Part shown: piece after piece, positions 35,439 through 48,516 of the stretch
Numbering within the stretch: the stretch's first letter is position 1
Layout of the letters: every line of letters starts with the position of its first letter
NCBI GenBank assembly: GCA_022393335.1
Contig: JAJEKB010021219.1
Span: forward strand, 101,800 to 165,799
DNA length: 64,000 nucleotides
Origin: Macrotrachela quadricornifera
Taxonomy: Eukaryota; Rotifera; Eurotatoria; Philodinida; Philodinidae
Direction: 5' to 3'
Notes under the pieces: generated by a model
What the model saw: only the letters and a program-made list of their open reading frames with translations
The model's database searches: none
What the model was told of the DNA's origin: nothing
Position numbers and translations under genes: made by a program

Positions 35439-38373
35439 GTTAGATCAATAAAAGAACTGATACTGTTGTCGAATGAAGTGGTTTTTTTTTGCTGTATGCA
35501 TGTGAAAAACACTCGTAAACATGGTCGTTAAGCAATGGACTTCATATTTTATTACTATAAGCGACCTCTCTTTATTAATAAAAAAATATATATCTATTAA
35601 ATATATATTCATTAATGTTAATGTTATATTTTATTATATGATATAAACTATTTAAGAAAAAACAAAATAAAAGAAAAATTAAATTAAATTAATATATATA
35701 TATATATATATTAATGCTTGCATATATTGACATTGTTTATAAGAAAAATAGAAAATCAGTTTTAATTCAATGTGACATATTATTTTTTTTTTTCTTTATG
35801 CAAACAATATTATTTAATTAGTATAGAAATTATAAAGATTAATTGATATACAATGAAAGATCGCGTGTTGACAATATAAAGAAGATAGACCATATTTAAA
35901 TCAAATAGAAGATAATCCTTCCAAACCTCTTAGTCAACTTGAATAGAACTATTTTATCCTTACGATAATGATGAAAACATTTCTCTTTTATTTTTATAAC
36001 GAAATGTTATATATCTTGAAATTTAAGTAACTTGTGATAGATATGTTATATTATTTTAAATTTGTTAAGTTTAGCAATGAAATATTTCCTTTAATACAAA
36101 TATGACCAATCATTTTAACTGATAGTATGTGATTTTTCATAATTATATTGTTGAAAATAGTAAATTTTGATATTTATTTGTGTCATACTAAATTATATAT
36201 GTGATCTAACTATTAAATCGACGTAATATAAGATTAGAGTAATAGGAATGAATAATTATAATCATTGTATCCTGAGGCGATTATCTCACTTACATACTAA
36301 TAGTATTCAGACTAGTAAAACATAAACATATATAGATAAAAGAATAGAAGAAAGACGAAAAAAAAAATAATAATGCCATAAACATTTTCTTAAGATGTAG
36401 AGACGAAGCTGTTTTTTGTCAGAATATAATTAAAGTTTTTATTCGAATAAGTATAGCAATATAACCCACTGTTCTATTATTATTTTTCTTTCTTATCAAC
36501 TGTTGCGTTTCATTGCTATTGAGTGCCAGTTTGTCGGCATCTTATGAGCAGCTTCCTGCAGATAAGGTAAAGAAAGTCAAATCTTGACAATTATTTGCAG
36601 TTATAACCCCTACCCGAACGCATATACGTCTACAAAACTAATGTTTTGCATACAATACGGAGTGTTTGACGTTCTCTATTGATCGGATGTTTATATATAT
36701 ATATATATATACATATATATTGCCCTTCTCTTTATTGTTATTATTAATGCCTTTGTTATTGTTGTGTTTGAAATAGTACGAACCGACACAATGATAATTA
36801 TTACCATCTTCATCTGCAATCGTGACTAGAACATAGATAAAAAATTACATGCATGTGAAGACACTGCCAATCATATATGCTTAGTTAGTTTCTTCATATG
36901 TGAATGTGATGACAAAAATAAAATATAGGAATATTATTATTGTCAAATGTATATGACATTGAAGATAAATCATAGAGAAAACGTTAAAAGAATTTCTAAG
37001 AAATTAACCTTATGTATATAAATAATAAGCATTAGAAGGATGAAAGTAGATGAGAGAAATAACTTTTTTTTATATTCTTTCTTTCTTTTTCCTTTTCTTT
37101 CTTGTTATTAAGATCCTAATTTTTATATGAAGCGTCACTTGACCGTATAATTGAGCACATTGAGCGAAAGATTCGCTTTCTAAGGCATAAAACTAGTAAT
37201 AAAAGAAATAGCGAGAGAAAAATAAAAAGAAAAGGATTTGATAAAAAATCAATTATTTTATTTGATCAGGCTCAAGATGAATTTGAATTGAGCGATGCTT
37301 TTATAGATATATTTTTTTTTAGAACACAATCATTTTTCCGATATAAATTTAATTTTATTAATCAATAAAATATAACGAATGAATAACAAATTGAACTGAA
37401 AAACTAGAATACGATATTTCTTCAAAAAGATACTTTGTTTTTTTTCTTCTTTTAAATATATATAATAGTTAAGAATTGTGTTAAGCTTGTCACTGGTAAT
37501 GATGTGTATTTGTCATTCTTCTGTTCATGACAGTGAGCCAATTCTGCTTGAAAATCGGAGGAAAAAAAAATAGCGTATAAGATGTGGAGACCAAAAAAAA
37601 TGATAATAATAGAAAAAAAAAGAGAAAAGAAAGAAACGATGCGGATGTAAGGAAAAATGCACAAGATTTGAGAATTACGATTATGATTAAGATTTACTAT
37701 TGTCATACTTCATAAGTAATATTTTATTCTATGAGATACTTGCTTATTGCTTTAGGCTAGACAAGATCTTATATATCATTTTATTTAATATTACTGTAGT
37801 TAGTTATTCATGTATAATTTTTCCTACAAATATAATATTCTTCTTTAAAAATCCTATATTTATATCATAACAAGTTAAGTAATAATCTATTTTCTATCTC
37901 GATATTAATCTTCTTTATTCTAGATGAAAGACGATCTAGTGATTATAATGTTCTTTTTTTTTTACATTATATACTTCCATGTTCATCAATGATTCAAATG
38001 TTGTTAAGAATCTACACAATACTTATGTAGCATCCATAACAACAATAACTAGTTTTACTTGAGAACGACGAATTGCAAACAAATAAGAAAAAAAAGAAAA
38101 AAAAAAGAAAGAAAGAGAAAAAGAACGCAACAAGTCTGACTAGATTATAAGAAAATACTAGAGAAATGATACTATTGCCATCCTTATTGATATATCTACG
38201 ATTACCGCTGTTATTACAACCAATATATCGTGCCATTCGTTAATCAGGTAGATGAGGAAAGGGAAAAAGAAAATACGAGAACGACATAGGAAATAAATGC
38301 AAGAAAGATAATATTTCTTCCTGTTTATTTGTATATCACACAAAAATATTTCATTCATATTTTATTTAGAATA
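35439..38373. other. Divergent intergenic region between EFHC2-like and KCC
   Basis: About 2.9 kb between the two divergent start codons, so it should contain both promoters. It has TA microsatellites (35692-35712, 36691-36720) and A/T and GAAA tracts. The sequence just before the KCC ATG reads TTTTATTTAG-AATA, which could be the acceptor of a 5' UTR intron. No coding sequence was recognised. Confidence 0.6.
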
Positions 38374-41300
38374 ATGATAACACCAACTGACATAAATGAG
38401 CAAGAAGCAGTTTCTTCATTAGATCATATTAAATTTAATGATGATAATCATAATTATTCACAACAAAACAATAGTATAATTCAAGATGATTTATCATCAG
38501 TATCAAAACGAGGTTTGTATATATAAAGAAAATCAAAAACCAATATTATATAAATATTTAATAATTATTATAAATCAACTGCGTGCAATAAAGTATTCTT
38601 TTATATATACAGAATGTCCCAAAAGTCTATTGGAAAAAAATTTGAATAACTCGTCATTCACTTAATCAATTTTGATAATATTTTTGCCATTTTATAAAAT
38701 ATTTTGTAAAGTTTGTTTTTTTTCATGTAAATTGATCTATAACAGTTCTTCAAATTTATCATTTGCAATTGAAATACAAGAAGCCAGCCACCCATTTCAA
38801 AACATTTTATGAATTCTTCGTCTCGATCACTCTGAATTTGAAGAATTCTTATAGATCAATTTACATGAAATAAAACTTTAGATAATATTCAATAAAATGA
38901 CAAAAAAGATTATCAAAATCGATTAGGTTACTAATGAGTTATTCAAATTTTATTTTCCAACAGATTTTTGGGACTCCCTGTATATAGTCTTTACGAACAA
39001 TAGAGAGAAATGTCATATTCAATTATATGCTCTTTATTCTAAATTTTTTTATTTTTTATAACCGTTATATAACGGCAAGTATAAAAAAAAGAGAAAAAAC
39101 TGAATTTTAAAGGTAATAGAAAAAAAAACAAGAAGAAAGTAATTCGACCTGATGAGTGCACAGAGTATTATTATATTTAAAACAAAAAAAAAAAAATCTT
39201 GCTTATGTATTTTATTTCCTAGATTCATTATCATCCATTGAAAAAAGTGGACGATTCCTTGTTGTTAAATCATCGGATACAAGCGAAAATGGTAATTTAA
39301 ATAAAAAAGAAAAAATCACTTTGATAAATGAGAAAATTATTTTTAGAAGTAATTAATAATACAACTTTACCCATAGAAAATGAAAAAATACCATTACAAA
39401 TTAATCCCGAATCAAATTATTCTATTCAATTAAATGAAAGTATTTATGAAGTATATAAAATAAAATTTTTTTTTTTTATTTAAAATAAATCCAAATTTAA
39501 TTATTTCAAGGAACATGATAATCGACCACGAACAGTACTTGATCAATTATATAATTATAAAGGTGGTATTGTACCTAATGCAGCAGAAGCTGAAAAACCA
39601 TCAACACATCAACAAGTCGAAGATTTTTTTTTTCACATATAATATAATTTTAAAAAATGTAAATATTCTATTTTATTGTAGAAATCAGCAAATTTGGGTA
39701 CAGTATTTGGTGTTTATCTTCCATGTGTTCAAAATATATTTGGTAAGATATTATTATAATTGAAAATTTCTTTTTAAGTATAAATTTTAATTTAGGTGTT
39801 ATTGTATTTATACGTCTTTTTTGGTTAATTGGTATTGCTGGAGCACTTCAAACACTTTTAATTGTTATTATTTGTAGTTCATGTGTATGAATCATAATTT
39901 AAGTTGAGTTAATTAAATTGAATTCTTTTTAATATTTTATTTAGACACTTTTAACAGCTATTTCAATGGCAGCTATTGCAACAAATGGTATAGTTCCAGC
40001 AGGTGGAGCATATTTTATGATATCTCGTTCACTTGGACCAGAATTTGGTGGAGCTGTTGGCATATTATTCTATCTTGGTAATACATTTGCTGCTTCAATG
40101 TATATTGTTGGAGCTGTAGAAATAGTTGTTGTATGTAAAATTCTATTAATAATAAATATATATATTTTTGAAAAGTTTATTTATATTTTAAGAAATATAT
40201 GTGTCCAGAAAAATGTCGTCTTTTTGGAGATGATGTTGAAAAAGTATCAGTAGCTTTTAATCATTATCGTATATATGGTACTATACTTCTTATACTTATT
40301 GGAACTTGTGTTTTAATTGGTATTCGATTTGTAACAAAAATTGCACCTTTATCATTACTTGCTGTACTTATTTCTATATTGTCTATATATGCTGGTGTTA
40401 TTAAAAGTTCATTTAGTCCACCTGTTTTACCGTAAGTTAAAATAATCTTTTTTTAGATTTTTTAAATTTTTTTTTTGAAAGTATTTGTCTTGTGGGTTCT
40501 AATCCAAGTCATTTAATAAAATCAAATATATTACATAATGATGTAAATCGTTATTGTCGTCCAGAAAAATGGTGTAATGAAGAAAATCAAACGATAATAT
40601 GTCCACTTTATTTATATATGTGTGAAAAATCACACAATACATTATGTTCATTAAATGATAGTATAAATGATGTTAGAATTGAATCAGGTATACCTGGTTT
40701 ACAACATTGGCAATTATCAGGTAATTCGTTAGTGATTTTTTTTTAATTAAATACAGAATAATAAATTTAGTTTTATAGAAAATCTTTTTTCACATTATCG
40801 TCGTGAAGGTGAAATTGAACAAGATATAAAAGGTGATTCAACATTTGAAGTTGTTGCACAAGAAATAACAAGTTTTTTAATACTTGTTGGAATTTATTTT
40901 CCATCTGTTACTGGTATAAAATATAATAATTTAATAATAATAAATAATTATTTTATTAGGTATTATGGCTGGATCAAATCGTAGTGGAGATTTACGTGAT
41001 CCAAGTCGAAGTATTCCACGTGGAACTATTGCTGCTATATTAACAACATCAATTATTTGTATAAAAATATTAAATTAATTTTTTTTATTGTTTCTTTTTT
41101 CTTTAAAAGATGCATCAAATGTAATTTTCTTAGCTGCATGTACACATGGATCATTATTAAGAGATAAATTTGGTGATAGTATTAATAAACAATTAGTTGT
41201 TTCAGTTTTAGCATGGCCAAATAAATGGGTTATTATGGTTGGAGCATTTTGTTCGGCTGTTGGAGCTGCTTTACAAACTTTAACAGGTAAAATAAAAAGA

Positions 41301-43833
41301 AGATTTTAAATCAAAAAAAAATTCGTTTATTTTTTTTTTGTATTTAACATAGGTGCACCAAGACTTTTACAAGCTGTAGCTAAAGATGATTTAATACCAA
41401 TACTTAGTCCATTAGCCAAATCATATCGAGGAGAACCAATACCAGCACTTTTTCTTACATTATTTATTTGTGAATGTGGAATTTTAGTTGCTGATCTTGA
41501 TAAACTTACAGCACTTTTATCAATGTAAATAAATGCAAAATAATTTCTATTTTACAAATATATATATATATTTTTTTTAGGTTCTTTCTATTATGTTATG
41601 GTTTTGTTAATTTAGCTTGTGCATTACAAACGATATTAAAAGCACCTAGTTGGCGACCACGTTTTCGTTTTTATCATTGGTAAAATTAATAAAAATAAAA
41701 TTTTCCTTTTATTTTCTTTTTGTCAAGGATTCTTTCTGTTATTGGTTTAATTCTTTGTATATCAATTATGTTTATTGCTTCATGGTATTTTGCTCTTGTT
41801 GCAATGGTTATTGCAATAATCATATATAAATTTATTGAATATAAAGGGTACGAAGCAAAAAAAAACGTACAGTGAAAAAAGAAAATTAATTTTCTTTTAT
41901 TGTTGTAAAATAGAGCGGAAAAAGAATGGGGAGATGGTATAAGAGGTTTATCAATGTCAGCTGCTCGTTATGCATTATTTCGTCTTGATGAAGCTCCACC
42001 ACATACAAAAAATTGGCGACCACAATTACTTGCATTTATAAATGCACAAAAAAATGATGAAGATGAAACATATTTATTACGACATACGAGAGTATTAAAT
42101 TTTCTTTATCAACTTAAAGCTGGTAAATAAATAGAAATAAAATTTTTGAAAATATAAATTATATTTAATTTTATATAATAGGACAAGGTTTTGTTGTAGC
42201 AGCAAGTATTTTAGAAGGTGATTATCTTGATAATTATAAATATATTCAACCAGTTCGTGCAGTAAATATTATTTAAAATAGGACTTTTTTAATTTGTAAT
42301 TTATCGAAATATGTGCTTATTAATTATAGTTATTAAAACATAGTTTAGCTCAAGCTAAAGTACAAGGTTTTGTTGAAGTATTAGCTGCAAAAGATGCTGA
42401 AGATGGTATTAGTGCATTGTATGTAATTCTTTGGCTTTTTTTTGTTAGACTTGAATATAGATCTTTTTTTTTTATTTTTGTTATATAGAATTCAAACAGA
42501 AGGTTTAGGTGGTTTAAGACCAAATACAATTGTTCTTTGTTGGCCAACACAATGGAAAAAAGATTTTAATTGTTATACAGCTGAAGCATTTATTCGTATG
42601 AAAAATTATTTGTTTTTTTTTCGTATGATAAAAATATTGAATAGGTACTATTGCTGTTGCTGAAGCTCGTCAATATGCTGTAATTGTTCCAAAAAATATT
42701 GACAATTTTCCTGATAATAGACAAATTCAAGATGGTACAATTGATATTTGGTGGATTATACATGATGGTGGTCTTCTTTTTCTTGTTGCTTTTCTTTTAA
42801 AACGTAATAAAGTTTGGTCACGTTGTCGAATACGGTTATTTACTGTTGCACAACTTGAAGATAATTCTATTGAAATGAAAAAAGATCTTGAACAATATAT
42901 GTATCAATTACGAATTGAAGCCGAAGTTGATGTTGTTGAAATGGTTGAATTTATTTTTTTCTTTTCTTTTAAATTTACTTTTTTTAATTTTTAGGAAGAT
43001 CAAGAAATTTCAGCTTATGCTTATGAAAGATCACTTAGATTGGCTGAACGTGTTAAATTACTTAAAGATTTGAAATTAGATGACAAAGAATTACAGCTTC
43101 AAGTGAGTTATTTAAAACTATGAAAAATTTCTTTTATTTAATAATAAAATACAAAATCTAAATCATGTATTTATATATATGTATATATAGACAATAGGTT
43201 TTGAACGACGAGCGAGCAAGGTAATTATTTAAAATACATCTAATAACATTCTATATGTAACAGTTAGTTATTTATTAATATATGAATGAAATTCTTCACA
43301 TTATTTTAACTAATGCATGTCAAATGATTTATATTTGTTTGTTGTTTTCCTTTTTTCTTCGTATTATTATTTAACAATTATTTTACATAAAAATATTTTA
43401 AATAATATTAATTTTAGCCTCAAGTACTTACGGATACAACGATGAATAGTCAACAACAACGAAAATCTAGTATTGATGAAGCAAATAGTCAATATCATTA
43501 TACATTTACACCGAATCATTTAGAAAATTTTAAAAAAAATGTGTAAGAATAAAACGAAGAAAAAAAATCTAATTTTTAGAAAAAAAAAATTCTTTTCATA
43601 GAACTGATTCATCTATGCGTAAAATGCATTCAGCTGTAAGACTTAATCAACAAATTCAAGAACGTTCACGTAATGCTAAACTTGTTCTTATTAATCTTCC
43701 ATCACCACCATCAAAACATACAAGTTTAACTGCATATTCTTATATGGAATATGTTGATGTATTAACAGAAGGTTTAGATAGATTATTATTAATGCGTGGT
43801 AGTGGACGCGAAGTGATTACAATTTTTTCTTAA
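38374..43833 (+). CDS. KCC: K-Cl cotransporter (SLC12A4-7/KCC family), 1103 aa, 24 exons
   Basis: Exons: 38374-38512, 39223-39291, 39347-39450, 39511-39615, 39682-39742, 39796-39884, 39945-40130, 40193-40431, 40482-40720, 40779-40913, 40960-41058, 41110-41286, 41353-41524, 41581-41679, 41728-41847, 41914-42122, 42182-42261, 42330-42418, 42489-42595, 42645-42943, 42995-43102, 43191-43220, 43418-43542 and 43602-43833; sum 3312 nt, phases consistent. The acidic N-terminus precedes TM1 ([20 protein letters not shown], about residue 145). TM3 region is [20 protein letters not shown]; a long extracellular loop carries Cys residues (YCRPEKWC). Then [20 protein letters not shown], further TM segments, and the cytosolic domain with [15 protein letters not shown] and the KCC-type end ([20 protein letters not shown]). 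KCCs export K and Cl electroneutrally for volume and Cl control. Length fits the family (about 1080-1150). A 30-nt exon ([10 protein letters not shown]) is duplicated at the window end. Confidence 0.96.
38608..38982. mobile_element. 375-bp foldback MITE in KCC intron 1
   Basis: Left end TACAGAATGTCCCAAAAGTC; right end inverted TACAGGGAGTCCCAAAAATC. Both continue with TGGAAAA-AAATTTGAATAACTC, and the arms stay complementary for about 150 bp, including CATGTAAATTGATCTATA with its inverse near 38850-38868. Flanking TA dinucleotides are present. TACAGGGxGTCCCAAAA ends are typical of Tc1/mariner-related MITEs in invertebrates. No coding sequence. It explains most of the 710-bp first intron. Confidence 0.8.
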
Positions 43834-45388
43834 AAACAAATCAGTGTTTCTTTTATTATTTTTTTTGTTTGTTTTGTCATTTATCTAATCGATGTACTTT
43901 TTTATTAGAAAGTATTTAAATTGGTAAATATGTAATGTTAGATTTGCTTTATTTGAGCTTGTAGTTATTGATTAAACATTTATTTTTAATATATGTGTTA
44001 TATTTTGGTAATCATCTAGTATTGAATATTTTTTAGAGTTTTAATTGAATGTAACTTATTTTATTTTTCAATTATTTCATCTTATATTTCGAAATATTAA
44101 TTCCTTTTATTTTTATTTTTATTGACAAATGTAATATAAAAAAAAAATAATATTAACATGTTTCAATGGAAAAAATTTGTATACATTTGTTTATTATGAT
44201 GAAGTGAAATAAAATATTTGTCAAATAATTTCAAATCGAGATAATCTTATTGTAATGATATAGAAATGTAAAATGTTTTCATCGATATATTGAATTCAAT
44301 GATCTTTCTATATATTAGTTTTAATATGTATATCGATTATTAATAATTATAGAGCATACAAGAATAGAAAACTATAAGAGGTCATTTAAATGTTATAGTC
44401 ATCGCGTTATAACCAGGCATTTGTATATTTTGTTCTTTTGCGGGTCAGACATTTGACCGCGCGATATATTTATGTGATTAAGTATATACATGTATGTTCG
44501 ATACTTCTTAGCTCCATGTATGTCACTGACAGAATATGGTCTAATGAACAGCAAAAGTAGCTTTTGATCCAAATGTAAATATCGTAAATGATGCTAAGAT
44601 ATAGCTTGAATGAAGTGGAAGACCGCTATGCACAAAAAAAGGACAAACAAAGTCATTATCTGCATATGTCAATTTATTCACAACAAGTACCATTTATAAA
44701 GTATGCTATGGTATTAATCACAGCAAATTGATGCTATAGCAAACACTTCATTATTCAATATAGATTTACTTTTAGCATAATTCTGTTCAGTATGAACTAT
44801 TTTTTTTACTGACAACGGCACTCAATTTACATCAAGAACTAAACGCTGGTCAAATCAAACAACAAAATTCTGTTAAACAGCCTCTAGATTACAGTTAAAT
44901 AAGGTAATTTCTTTACCGCGTAACTCCAAATACGGTGAAGTCACGGTGAAAATATGGATAAGTGCATTCTCATCAACCAACATATCGTATTTATCGTTTC
45001 ATAAAACTTATCTTAGCAGCATATAGTATTGTATTGATACTTGTCTCGTTGTAAGAAAATTATGATAACCATCATTATAGCACTCTGCTGTAAGCGTTAA
45101 GTTTGCAACTGGATTATTCAATCGTTTTCTCAGATTATCATCAGTGAAATCATTCCACGAATATGGAGAATATTATTTCATTTATTATTTACACTTAAAT
45201 CCAATTCTCCTGATAAAAACAGAGTGCAGTAAGACTGAGAAAACTAATACTGCATATTTTTCAGAAAAGCATTGACATAGAGCTTTAATGAGCATCTCAA
45301 TCTTTCTATACCATCACTTTCATCACCTGATATAAGTTTGTTAGCGTCAGCCATGATTCACACTGACGCTATAGTGGAGAACTAGACA
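43834..45388. other. KCC 3' region and intergenic DNA
   Basis: AT-rich to about 44360, consistent with 3' UTR and spacer. A short imperfect palindrome GCGGGTCA-GACATT-TGACCGC lies near 44440-44460. The following kilobase has more even base composition but no gene that I recognise. Confidence 0.5.
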
Positions 45389-45690
45389 GTCCTTCTAGTC
45401 TAACTGGCTTAGAACATCTGCCCGGACAGCAGAAGGTGTGGGTTCTAGTTCCACAAAGGCCATCTTTTTCTCCATTCCCTCATGTAGTTGTTCTTTTCCT
45501 TTCCTTTCCCTCCCAGTCCTAACAAGTATGGTACCGGCTTCTGTGATAGTGAGGAGCGGGTGAATGAAAGGTTGGAAGATACCTTCCTATCACCATATAC
45601 TCTGCGTATATAATATTCGTGAGTTTCATATTTTAACCTCAAAGCGGCTGCACTGAAAAGCTTTTTTTTCGTTTAAGTTCAATGTGCTAA
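45389..45690 (+). mobile_element. tRNA-derived SINE candidate (tRNA-like head 45389-45461)
   Basis: The first 73 nt fold like a tRNA. The 7-nt acceptor arms GTCCTTC and AAAGGCC pair at five of seven positions. An A-box-like TAGTCTAACTGG is present. The anticodon stem TCTGC/GCAGA is perfect around the 7-nt loop CCGGACA (anticodon position GGA). A T-arm with B-box-like GGTTCTAGTTCC follows. The loop lacks the conserved U33 and the T-loop purine, so it is not a normal tRNA. A body of about 230 bp of unrelated sequence follows and ends near a T run (about 45662-45670), as in a SINE. A decayed tRNA gene without a SINE body is the alternative. Confidence 0.55.
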
Positions 45691-45796
45691 CCATTTTCTT
45701 CCAAATGATCAAAGAAGATATATTGAATAATACAAATTTCCATATTATTTATTTAAAAACATTCTATCTTACATTGTAAGAAAAAAAACCAGTATA

Positions 45797-46775
45797 TTAT
45801 TCAACAAAATTTACTTGTATATAGTCAAATAAAATATTACGATAACGACATTCGTCTTTAATTCGAAACCCAAAATAAATATCCGATAATTCGAATACTT
45901 TTATTGTACCCATTGTTTCATTGAACCAACTTTGATTACCATCTAATAAATAGTTTGATTCAAACCAATCGAAATTCAATTTTGTTCCGTTACATTCACA
46001 ATCAAGACGATGATTAGCTAATGCATAAAAATAACATTCTACACTTTTTTCTAATGCACGATTTTGACTATAAAGTTCATTGTAATATGTTAAATATTTT
46101 TCATTCTTATCCAGTTTAAAACGACATATAATTTCATAATGTCCCGGTAATATTGATTTAAATTTACCTTTTATACCACATACATAAAGATATTTAATTA
46201 AATATAAGCGAACACATCGACCTGTTAAACTATTTAAATCATACTCATGTATTGGATATAATTTGTGGATGCAGTATTTATGATCAACTGTACTACGTAA
46301 AGCTATTTCAAACAAATCAACAGCGAATAAACGTTTACATTCAATTAAATAATTCTTCAATTGTTAAAGACATTTTTGATTTATTTGAACGTGGACGTAA
46401 TTTTTGGTTTTTTATACTTTTATAAGTTAAATAACCATCACTATTATCTTTACAATTTAATATATTTAATAACCAAGTAATACAGGCAAAGATTCCATTA
46501 TTTTTTTGATAAGATTTTTCAAACTTTGCTTTATCTTTGTCCGTACGATATAAAACATAATATGAATTTTTCTTGTTATTAAATATTTCTTCAACATAAC
46601 GTTGATATAATTTAAATCCGAAATGATTTTTAATCAACATCATCCAAAAATAAGTATCATTTTCAATTAAAATATATAACTGTTTGCATGTTTTTGATAA
46701 GTTTATAATATCCGTAAAAGATAAATATTTACATAAACAATATAAAACATGATGAGGAACATTATTTATAAACAT
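45797..46775 (-). CDS. F-box protein with PP2-like C-terminal domain, one-base frameshift
   Basis: The start ATG at 46775-46773 gives MFINNVPHHVLYCLCKYLSF followed by TDIINLSKTCKQLYILIEND, a clear F-box (residues about 3-45), so it is probably an SCF ubiquitin-ligase adaptor. The C-terminal half has LTGRCVRLYLIKYLYVCG, SILPGHYEIICRFKL, WFNETMGTIKVFEL and FGFRIKDECRYRNILFDYIQ, in the order of the plant-type PP2-like (phloem protein 2) fold seen in many F-box proteins. Between the halves the frame shifts at about 46345, where TTTAATTGAATG would stay open with one T fewer. No usable GT-AG intron is present there. It is otherwise open for about 325 codons, so this is either a very young pseudogene or a sequencing error. 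No introns. The stop is at 45799-45797. Confidence 0.75.
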
Positions 46776-46889
46776 TTTATCTAAAAAGAAAAATATAATA
46801 AAAGTTTGTTTAAAAAATTTGGGAAATATTTTCAAATATAGCAAAGCAAATGAAATATAAAAAAATTGGAAATAATCCAAGTTAAACTC

Positions 46890-47092
46890 GATACGTTGGA
46901 TCCTATCAGATGCGAATGATTTCAATTAGATCCTGTCGAGTTTTGTCAGAGTCCTTGATATCTAATTCTAATTGTCAGGTCTGACAAGATTCTTGGAACT
47001 GCCCATAGGATCCTGTCAGATTCTGTCGGAATCGGACAAAATCCGAGGAACTCTGAACCAAAATCTTGTATCAAGATCGTTCGTGCTGGGCA
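46890..47092. repeat. GGATCCTGTCAGA / TCGGA-word repeat ending CTGGG
   Basis: Contains repeated GGATCCTATCAG, GATCCTGTCGAG, GGATCCTGTCAGATTCTG and TCGGAATCGGACAAAATCCG words on both strands and ends GTGCTGGG at about 47084-47091. It resembles the block at 50255-50437, which uses the same words and also ends in CTGGG. Left end unclear. Confidence 0.5.
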
Positions 47093-48516
47093 GAGTTAGG
47101 ACGAGTATTTCTGATGTACTTCACATTTATAACTTATAACACTTCCATGTAGGGATGCAATAAATCTCGAATTCATTTTAGATTTAGGATCAAGGTTTTG
47201 AAATTTGGATTTGAAGACATAAACTTAGTGTCGACGAAGCTTACATTATTACTTAATAATTTGGTAATGGTTATCAGATCATCACCCATTTATGTATTTT
47301 ATCTCCTCGAACAAATTCAAATCCAAACTACAAGGTCTTGGTCCTCAATCACAAAATTTTTCCTGGCTGAACTTTCCCGCAACATTGTTGTTAGCATCTT
47401 ATCATGCCAAATTCATAAGAAATCTAAATACTAGACACTAAATCCAAACTCGAATTCAAACCTTACGTATCTAGTCCAAATCCGAATGCAACCCTTACAC
47501 ACCAAAACCTAAGACTTCGGATTTGTTGTATTTCTAATTCGAGGACTTGTATTACACTCTTATCAATAGACTCATTTTACTTGTCTTCCTGAGTAGTACA
47601 ACATAGCTATTTTATTTGTTCTTCAGCCTATCTCTAATGATAGAAAGCTTGCAAATAGTATCAGAAAGTACAATTATCTTCTGAATTAAATCTAGTATTT
47701 TCATTAAATAGAGTCCACTAAGGAAAATTTTTAATGAAACATCTTATAGTGCTTTGATAGATCTGTAAAACAAGCGTACTGGATGTGGATTTATCTCAAT
47801 TCCTAGGAATATTATATATAGTATACCTCATGTACATCACAAATATTCCTCCTAGATCTAGTCATCAGAATTTCAAAGTAGCATAACAGACTATATCCAA
47901 GCAAGGACAGAGAAGAATGGTAAATTTTAGTAAAGACTTCGGTATAATGAACTATTCCAACATTTTTACCCGAGAGTCTCTACGATCAAATTGCTTTTTT
48001 CCGTTTCTGTTCTTTCAAAGCCTTACTTCAGTGAAATAAAATATTCGATGAATCAATTGATCATTACATGCAATTAAGAGGTTATCAGCTGCAAAAAAAA
48101 TCATAGTTTCTTTTCGAAGAAATTGAAATTACTCAGATATCTATAATATATTAATTTATAAGGGCATACTAGGATTTATTATTTTTTTGAGCTAAATGAA
48201 TTTAATAAGGCAGTGAATCGATCTGCTAATAGAACATAATACGTTTTTGAACTATGCGTTAAAAGAGATATATAATCTCAAGGAGGAGATTGTCACTATC
48301 ACCTTCACTCTCAACCAAGTGTCATAATCTCACTTCGATTCTCTCTATTTGACGATAAAATGAATGTTAAGATATATGGAAAAGATACAAATAAAATACA
48401 TCTCAAAAGTGATCGATAAAAAAAACATGAATGATTATCTGCGCCAAGTTTTATTGCATAAAAGAAAAAGCAAAAATGAGTAGTTGGTTGCAGAATTAAC
48501 ATCATCATTACCATCT
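47093..48516. other. 1.4 kb without recognisable gene
   Basis: An AATCC/TTCGAATT-rich patch at about 47150-47560 hints at a decayed inverted repeat (CTCGAATTC near 47166 and CTAATTCGAGG near 47530). No coding motif was recognised. Confidence 0.45.

Noticed and set aside
37452..38358. Hydrophobic minus-strand frames upstream of KCC
   Set aside because: Phe/Ile/Lys-rich translation of A/T tracts, no recognised motif or splice continuity.
45389..45461. Functional tRNA-Ser (anticodon GGA)
   Set aside because: Lacks U33 and the T-loop purine, has acceptor mismatches and no long variable arm expected for tRNA-Ser; treated as a SINE head or tRNA relic.
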